This document shows, piece after piece, positions 14,943 to 15,762 of a stretch of 15,762 bases of DNA. The position numbers were made by a program, and so were the translations under genes. The stretch comes from Desulfobacteraceae bacterium. Lineage in GTDB: Bacteria; Desulfobacterota; Desulfobacteria; Desulfobacterales; Desulfobacteraceae. The notes beneath the pieces were generated by a model. It worked only from the letters and a program-made list of their open reading frames with translations, was not told the DNA's origin and did no database searches. The DNA is taken from contig PIVQ01000093.1 in assembly GCA_003354055.1 (NCBI GenBank), positions 1 to 15,762 on the forward strand, read 5' to 3'. Position 1 is the first letter of the stretch, and each line of letters opens with the position of its first letter.

Positions 14943-14981
14943 ATTATAAACCTATACATGCACCCGTCCACAAAGGGTGCA
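14943..14981 (-). promoter_or_regulatory. Promoter and operator-like palindrome of the racemase operon
   Basis: On the minus strand a perfect -10 TATAAT (14943-14948) is preceded, 16 bases away, by TGGACG (14965-14970, 4 of 6 to TTGACA). The predicted transcript starts about 13 bases before ATG 14923. The perfect inverted repeat TGCACCC-N9-GGGTGCA (14959-14981) straddles the -35, which is where a repressor or activator dimer would act. The promoter is a by-eye prediction; the palindrome is direct observation. Confidence 0.6.
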
Positions 14982-15178
14982 AAAGCAATCTAAAAGCAAA
15001 TTTTTAGTAAATTTAGACTATTATGGAAAAGAACGGCGGTAATGTCAAGACAGGGTCTTTACCCAAATCCACAACGGCAGGGAGACTGCCATCGGTATAT
15101 AGAGATTGATTTACCCTTCAGGGGGTGTTAAAAAACTATATGTAGCAAATATAAATTGAATTGAGATATGTCAACCAT

Positions 15179-15233
15179 TCCGGTTTTTATAACGTGATTT
15201 GAAATTGCGCCTGAACCGGATGATTTTTTTTGG
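15179..15233 (+). terminator. Terminator-like hairpin in the sensor gene leader
   Basis: TCCGGTT (15179-15185) pairs perfectly with AACCGGA (15214-15220), with a 28-base loop, followed by TGA and a run of eight T (about 15224-15231), ending about 30 bases before the sensor ATG. It could terminate an upstream plus-strand transcript or act as an attenuator. The long loop makes this tentative. Confidence 0.35.
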
Positions 15234-15265
15234 GGTTGCGATACTGTCAATAACTGGGAGCGGCA

Positions 15266-15762
15266 ATGTTTTCCTCGCTTAGAATAAAAATCATTACCTT
15301 GATTGTTTTGATTATGGCGATTACGGCCGGGGGAGTCATTTTCTACACAAACAGCTATGTTGGCCGTGCCATAATGAAATCCGAGGAAGATTCTGCGCAC
15401 AACGTTCTCCAATTAATCAGCCTGAACATCCAGGGGGGATACAACCGGCTGATAAACGATAAGATTGAAATATTTTCAAGGCTGAACGGGGAAATCCGTG
15501 ATGTTAACGGTGCCTGCATGTCTATCATCAATGAATATGTCCGCCTGAGCGAATCCGGCATGCTTACCCGGGAGGATGCCAAGAATAGGGCGCTGCAGTG
15601 GCTGAATTCTGTGACTTTTGATAAGGGGGAGGTCTTTGTTTTTGGCGAAGACAGCACGATTATCAGCCATCCCGATCCCCAATCCATAGGAATCTCCATC
15701 GGCGACTTCAAGGACATCAAGGGCCGGCTTCTTGGAAAAACCATGCGGTATGATGCGTTGGA
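15266..15762 (+). CDS. Membrane sensor with Cache-type domain, N-terminal part
   Basis: This is the first 165 residues of a protein that runs off the right edge. After MFSSLRIKIITLIVLIMAIT, one membrane helix (about 7-29) leads into an extracytoplasmic domain. Helical residues 30-115 are followed by ALQWLNSVTFDKGEVFVFG (109-127), then ISHPDPQSIGISIGDFKDIKG (133-153). This is the single-Cache (sCache_2-type) pattern with a 'HP' ligand-pocket strand and the 'd..D..G' block. Such domains sense small organic ligands in chemoreceptors, histidine kinases and cyclic-di-GMP enzymes; the output domain lies outside the window, so the class is open. GGGAG (15256-15260) lies 5 bases before ATG 15266. It is divergent from the racemase operon and may sense a related compound, which is inference from position only. 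Confidence 0.75.
   Translation, partial: MFSSLRIKIITLIVLIMAITAGGVIFYTNSYVGRAIMKSEEDSAHNVLQLISLNIQGGYNRLINDKIEIFSRLNGEIRDVNGACMSIINEYVRLSESGMLTREDAKNRALQWLNSVTFDKGEVFVFGEDSTIISHPDPQSIGISIGDFKDIKGRLLGKTMRYDAL

Larger units (their letters stand above)
14924..15265. other. Divergent intergenic region between racemase operon and sensor gene
   Basis: This 342-base divergent region contains the operon promoter and operator-like repeat (14943-14981), a small hairpin GGCAG-ggaga-CTGCC near 15073-15087, and a terminator-like inverted repeat (15179-15233). I see no coding sequence; an open frame on the minus strand (15128-15412) has no ribosome site and runs antisense into the sensor gene. Confidence 0.5.

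Noticed and set aside
6331..15305. Shared 15-mer ATAAAAATCATTACC in the gap near 6334 and in the sensor gene near 15287
   Set aside because: Flanks differ, the sequence is A+T-rich, and one copy is coding; a chance match is reasonable.
15128..15744. Minus-strand open frames antisense to the sensor gene
   Set aside because: They are shadows of the plus-strand Cache-domain gene, whose frame has a ribosome site, a membrane helix and domain resemblance.

Overview
This window appears to be chromosomal DNA from a Gram-negative, probably anaerobic bacterium. The gene content (TIGR02285-type and PF04392-type periplasmic binding proteins, a Cache-domain sensor, a CARDB-type secreted protein), the moderate base composition and the clear AGGAGG-type ribosome sites suggest a sulfate reducer of the Desulfobacterota, near Desulfobacteraceae. 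That placement is inference. No rRNA, tRNA, CRISPR array or complete insertion sequence is visible.

Region 1 (1-2345). A GntR-type regulator runs off the left edge on the minus strand. Next comes a short, frameshifted relic of a UvrD/Rep-type helicase. Then a TetR-type repressor and an extended short-chain dehydrogenase form an A+T-rich pair. Near-identical 13-bp palindromes lie just upstream of each, which suggests one repressor controlling both itself and the dehydrogenase.

Region 2 (2280-6320, all minus). This holds a TIGR02285-type periplasmic solute-binding protein, a secreted protein with two CARDB-like domains, and an M14 metallocarboxypeptidase. A small copy of the 3' end of the M14 gene lies directly after, and in frame with, the stop codon of the binding-protein gene. 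The intact M14 gene starts just inside a 112-bp inverted-repeat element that supplies its upstream stop codon, so the gene may have lost an original 5' end with an export signal.

Region 3 (6620-9070, plus). Two tandem paralogous ABC-type substrate-binding proteins (PF04392 type) have no permease or ATPase in the window. A second copy of the 112-bp element lies between them. Both copies are flanked by TTA on each side.

Region 4 (9081-14923, minus). Four tightly packed genes, three of them overlapping, probably form an operon: a divergent diaminopimelate-epimerase-fold racemase, an MFS transporter with a large two-part extracytoplasmic module at its N-terminus, a 528-residue protein of no recognised family, and a SAM-dependent methyltransferase. 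A good promoter overlapped by a 7-bp inverted repeat sits directly upstream. The set looks like a small-molecule synthesis, modification and export system. It loosely recalls opine metallophore loci, which combine a DapF-like racemase with an MFS exporter, but no opine dehydrogenase or nicotianamine synthase homologue is visible. This is the best candidate here for an undescribed system.

Region 5 (15266-end, plus). The N-terminal part of a membrane sensor with a Cache-type ligand domain runs off the right edge, divergent from the operon.
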